Of a stretch of 64,000 nucleotides of DNA, positions 61,756 through 64,000 are shown in pieces. Source of the DNA: Castellaniella sp049673105 (GTDB lineage Bacteria > Pseudomonadota > Gammaproteobacteria > Burkholderiales > Burkholderiaceae_B); contig NZ_JBATXG010000020.1 in assembly GCF_049673105.1 (NCBI RefSeq), forward strand, positions 62,001 through 126,000, read 5' to 3'. Every line of letters begins with the position of its first letter. The stretch's first letter is position 1. The translations under genes were made by a program, and so were the position numbers. The notes under the pieces are model-generated. The model had not been told where the DNA came from. It saw only the letters and a program-made list of their open reading frames with translations, and searched no databases.

Positions 61756-62946
61756 ATGATCAATTCCAAGACGCAGCCTGTGGGCGCGCGCCGCAGATTT
61801 TGGGTCTGGGCGTTGCTGTGCGCGGGTGTCGCCGTGGCGCTCTGGCTGTTCTGGCCTCAGGGGGCGGACCAATCCGCGAGCCGGGGGTTTCGCGGCGGCT
61901 CGGGGCAGGCCACCCCGGTATCCGTCGTCTCTGTGGAAAGCGGTCAGATCGACCGCACGCTGCGTGCCTTGGGCACGGTCAACGCCCCGGCGACCATCAC
62001 CATCCGCTCGCGGGTGGATGGGCCGCTGGAATCTCTGCATTTCACGGATGGCCAGTCGGTCAAAGCGGGAGACCTGCTGGCGGTCATTGACCCGCGTCCT
62101 TTCCAGATCCAGCTGCAACAGGCGCAAGGCCAGCAGGCGCAACATGCCGCTCAGCTGGACAACGCCCGCCGGGACCTGGCGCGGTACGAACAGCTCTTCA
62201 AACAGGACTCGGTGGCCCGTCAGCAACTGGATACCGCCCGCGCGCAGGTGCGGGAAATGCAGGGCCAGGCGACCATCGACCAGGCGGCTGTGGACAATGC
62301 CCGCTTGCAGCTTAGCTACACTCGGATTACCGCCCCCGTGACGGGTCGTCTGGGTTTGCGCAAGGTAGACGTCGGCAATATGGTGCATGCCTCGGATGCG
62401 GACGGGCTGGTGGTGTTGACCCAGAACCAGCCGATTGATGTCGTGTTTGCCATTCCGCAGACCCGCTTGCAGGCGTTGCTGGACGCCCGGCGCACCGAGG
62501 CCGGCCTGCAGACGCAATTGCTGGGCCAGGCCGGCGGGCCGGTGCTGGCGACGGGCCGATTGATCGCCGTGGACAATCAGATCGATGTCGCGACTGGCAC
62601 GGTGCAGCTCAAGGCGCGCTTTGACAATGCCGATGAGTCCCTGTTCCCCAACCAATTCGTGCAGGTGCGGTTGCGCCTGGGTCTGGAATCCGGGCTGGTG
62701 GTGCCGCTGCGGGCCGTGCAGCGCGGTTCGGTCGGCGAATACGTCTACCGGGTGGATGCCGAACTGAAGGCCCATGTCGTGCCGGTGGTGACCGGGGTGG
62801 ATGATGGCAGGCGAGTCGTCGTCGAATCCGGTCTGCAGCAGGGCGATAGCCTGGTGGTGGAAGGCACGGATCGTCTGCGCGAGGGCAGTCTGGTGGAAGT
62901 GGTGACGCCGCCGGCAGCCGCTGCACCCCAGGACCCCGGTTCGTGA
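61756..62946 (+). CDS. mdtA: RND efflux periplasmic adaptor (MdtA type)
   Basis: A 396-residue membrane-fusion protein linking an RND pump to an outer-membrane channel. It has an N-terminal anchor (about 14-34), biotinyl-like half motifs (SRVDGPLESLHFTDGQSVKA near 76-95 and ITAPVTGRLGLRKVDVGN near 192-209), a coiled coil between them (about 118-185) and beta-barrel plus membrane-proximal domains. Its stop overlaps the GTG start of the pump gene by 4 bp (GTGA). Closest in pattern to MdtA of the MdtABC multidrug/bile-salt system. Confidence 0.9.
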   Translation: MINSKTQPVGARRRFWVWALLCAGVAVALWLFWPQGADQSASRGFRGGSGQATPVSVVSVESGQIDRTLRALGTVNAPATITIRSRVDGPLESLHFTDGQSVKAGDLLAVIDPRPFQIQLQQAQGQQAQHAAQLDNARRDLARYEQLFKQDSVARQQLDTARAQVREMQGQATIDQAAVDNARLQLSYTRITAPVTGRLGLRKVDVGNMVHASDADGLVVLTQNQPIDVVFAIPQTRLQALLDARRTEAGLQTQLLGQAGGPVLATGRLIAVDNQIDVATGTVQLKARFDNADESLFPNQFVQVRLRLGLESGLVVPLRAVQRGSVGEYVYRVDAELKAHVVPVVTGVDDGRRVVVESGLQQGDSLVVEGTDRLREGSLVEVVTPPAAAAPQDPGS

Positions 62947-64000
62947 ATCTGTCGCGCCCGTTCATCTTGCGGCCCATCGCCACCATGCTGGCGATGGTTG
63001 CCCTGGCGCTGGCAGGTTTGATGGGGTACCGGGAGCTGCCCGTATCCGCCCTGCCTCAGGTGGACTTTCCCACCATTCAGGTGACGACGCTGTATCCGGG
63101 GGCGGGGCCGGACGTGATGACGGCGCTCGTGACATCGCCGCTGGAACGCCAGTTCGGTCAGATGCCTGGCCTGTCGCAGATGCTGTCCACCAGCTCGGGC
63201 GGGTCGTCGCGGATCACCCTGCGGTTCGATCTGGGCCTGTCGCTGGATGTGGCCGAACAGGAAGTGCAGGCGGCCATCAATGCGGCCTCGAATCTGCTGC
63301 CCTCGGATATGCCGTCCCCGCCCATCTACCGCAAGGTCAATCCGGCAGATGCGCCCGTGATGACGCTGGCGGTGACGTCGCCCACCTTGCCGCTGGATCA
63401 GGTGCGGGATCTGATTGAAGTGCGGGTGGTGCAGAAACTATCCCAGATCAGCGGCGTGGGGCTGGTCAGTGTGGCGGGCGGGCAGCGGCCCGCCGTGCGC
63501 ATTCAGGTCGACCCTCAGGCGCTGGCGGCGCACAAGCTGACTTTGGCGGATGTGCGCCGCGCCGTGACCCAGGCCAACGTCAATCAGCCCAAAGGCAATC
63601 TGGACGGGCCGCAACGTTCCTTGACCATCAGCGTGAACGATCAGCTGCAGGACGCCGCCGAATATGAACGTCTGATTCTGACGTATGAAAACGGGGCGCC
63701 CTTGCGTCTGGGCGATGTGGCGCAGGTGCGCCGCGCCGCTGAAAATCTGTACCAGGCTGCCTGGTTCAACCGCCAGCCGGCGATTCTGTTGAACATCCAG
63801 CGCCAGCCTGGCGCCAACGTCATTCAGGTGGTTGATCAGATCCAGTCCCTGCTGCCGGGCCTGCGTCAGACCTTGCCCACCGGCGTGGACGTGCAGGTGG
63901 CGTCGGACCGCACGCATACGATCCGGGATTCGGTCGAGCACGTGCAGATTGAAATGCTGCTGGCCATCGCCCTGGTGGTGGCCGTGACCTTCGTGTTTCT
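62943..64000 (+). CDS. mdtB: RND multidrug efflux pump subunit (MdtB type), cut by the window end
   Basis: The first 352 residues of an RND inner-membrane pump. The GTG start gives VNLSRPFILRPIATMLAMVA (first membrane helix about 11-29), then periplasmic porter sequence with VDFPTIQVTTLYPGAGPDVM, SSGGSSRITLRFDLG and GVGLVSVAGGQRPAVRIQVD, reaching the start of the second membrane helix. The MdtB/MdtC branch fits because a second RND gene would be expected beyond the window. The 3' end is not present. Confidence 0.88.
   Translation, partial: MNLSRPFILRPIATMLAMVALALAGLMGYRELPVSALPQVDFPTIQVTTLYPGAGPDVMTALVTSPLERQFGQMPGLSQMLSTSSGGSSRITLRFDLGLSLDVAEQEVQAAINAASNLLPSDMPSPPIYRKVNPADAPVMTLAVTSPTLPLDQVRDLIEVRVVQKLSQISGVGLVSVAGGQRPAVRIQVDPQALAAHKLTLADVRRAVTQANVNQPKGNLDGPQRSLTISVNDQLQDAAEYERLILTYENGAPLRLGDVAQVRRAAENLYQAAWFNRQPAILLNIQRQPGANVIQVVDQIQSLLPGLRQTLPTGVDVQVASDRTHTIRDSVEHVQIEMLLAIALVVAVTFVF

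Overview
The window reads as a chromosomal segment of a GC-rich betaproteobacterium, most likely order Burkholderiales and close to the Alcaligenaceae. The grounds are the kdsD-kdsC-lptC-lptA-lptB order, split PTS-Ntr genes with hprK and rapZ, DUF3460-scpA-panC, prepilin peptidase-coaE-zapD, a split rfaE2, the ubiE/Tim44-like/ubiJ/ubiB row, and short intergenic GC repeats of a type common in that order. Genes are densely packed, often with 4-bp ATGA overlaps. I see no rRNA, tRNA, insertion sequence, phage gene or CRISPR array.

Layout. 1-2.4 kb: yraN, rsmI, rlpA. 2.4-9.1 kb (minus strand): kdsD-kdsC-lptC-lptA-lptB for Kdo synthesis and LPS transport, then hpf-ptsN-hprK-rapZ; rpoN, which often lies between lptB and hpf, is absent and a GC repeat sits there. 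9.1-11.7 kb: copper-type set DUF2946-ycnI-copCD. 11.8-16.4 kb: apt and a 1310-residue FAD/Fe-S dehydrogenase. 16.5-20.3 kb: a response regulator, LysM/FecR protein and CHASE2 histidine kinase operon. 20.3-27.6 kb: yqaA, then an amino-acid module of a dadA-like oxidase, a LysR regulator, a gltIJKL-type ABC importer and a D-amino-acid aminotransferase. 27.5-32.8 kb: diguanylate cyclase, ilvA, phoBR. 32.9-37.7 kb: ubiE, Tim44-like, ubiJ, ubiB, rfaE2, followed by three tandem copies of a 74-75 bp GC repeat. 38-40.5 kb: pcm-like, thiD, thiG. 40.5-44 kb: a three-gene envelope operon (COG3014-type lipoprotein, LpoB-like lipoprotein, CsgG/LpoB-like exported protein). 44-54 kb: cobalamin region, with a riboswitch-led btuB-btuF unit facing cobT-cobS, a cobC-like phosphatase and B12-dependent metH; a 51-residue ORF behind a palindrome-covered promoter lies inside it. 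54-64 kb: XRE regulator, MFS exporter, DUF3460, scpA, panC, a solo LuxR-type regulator, an NlpE-like lipoprotein, a prepilin peptidase without its usual Cys domain, coaE, zapD and the start of an mdtA-mdtB RND efflux operon cut by the window end.

How the parts work together. Most of the window is core physiology: envelope biogenesis (Kdo, Lpt, RlpA, LpoB-like), nitrogen-PTS signalling, ubiquinone and heptose synthesis, and B12 uptake, salvage and use. The less ordinary parts are the putative D-amino-acid module, the FecR/LysM-CHASE2 signalling operon, the palindrome-controlled small ORF, the LuxR solo with its upstream palindrome, the repeat-marked junction lacking rpoN, and PanC with an altered HxGH motif. 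I did not find a clearly new defence or mobile system. Coordinates and starts were read by eye; functional names come from recognised motifs and gene order, not from database searches.
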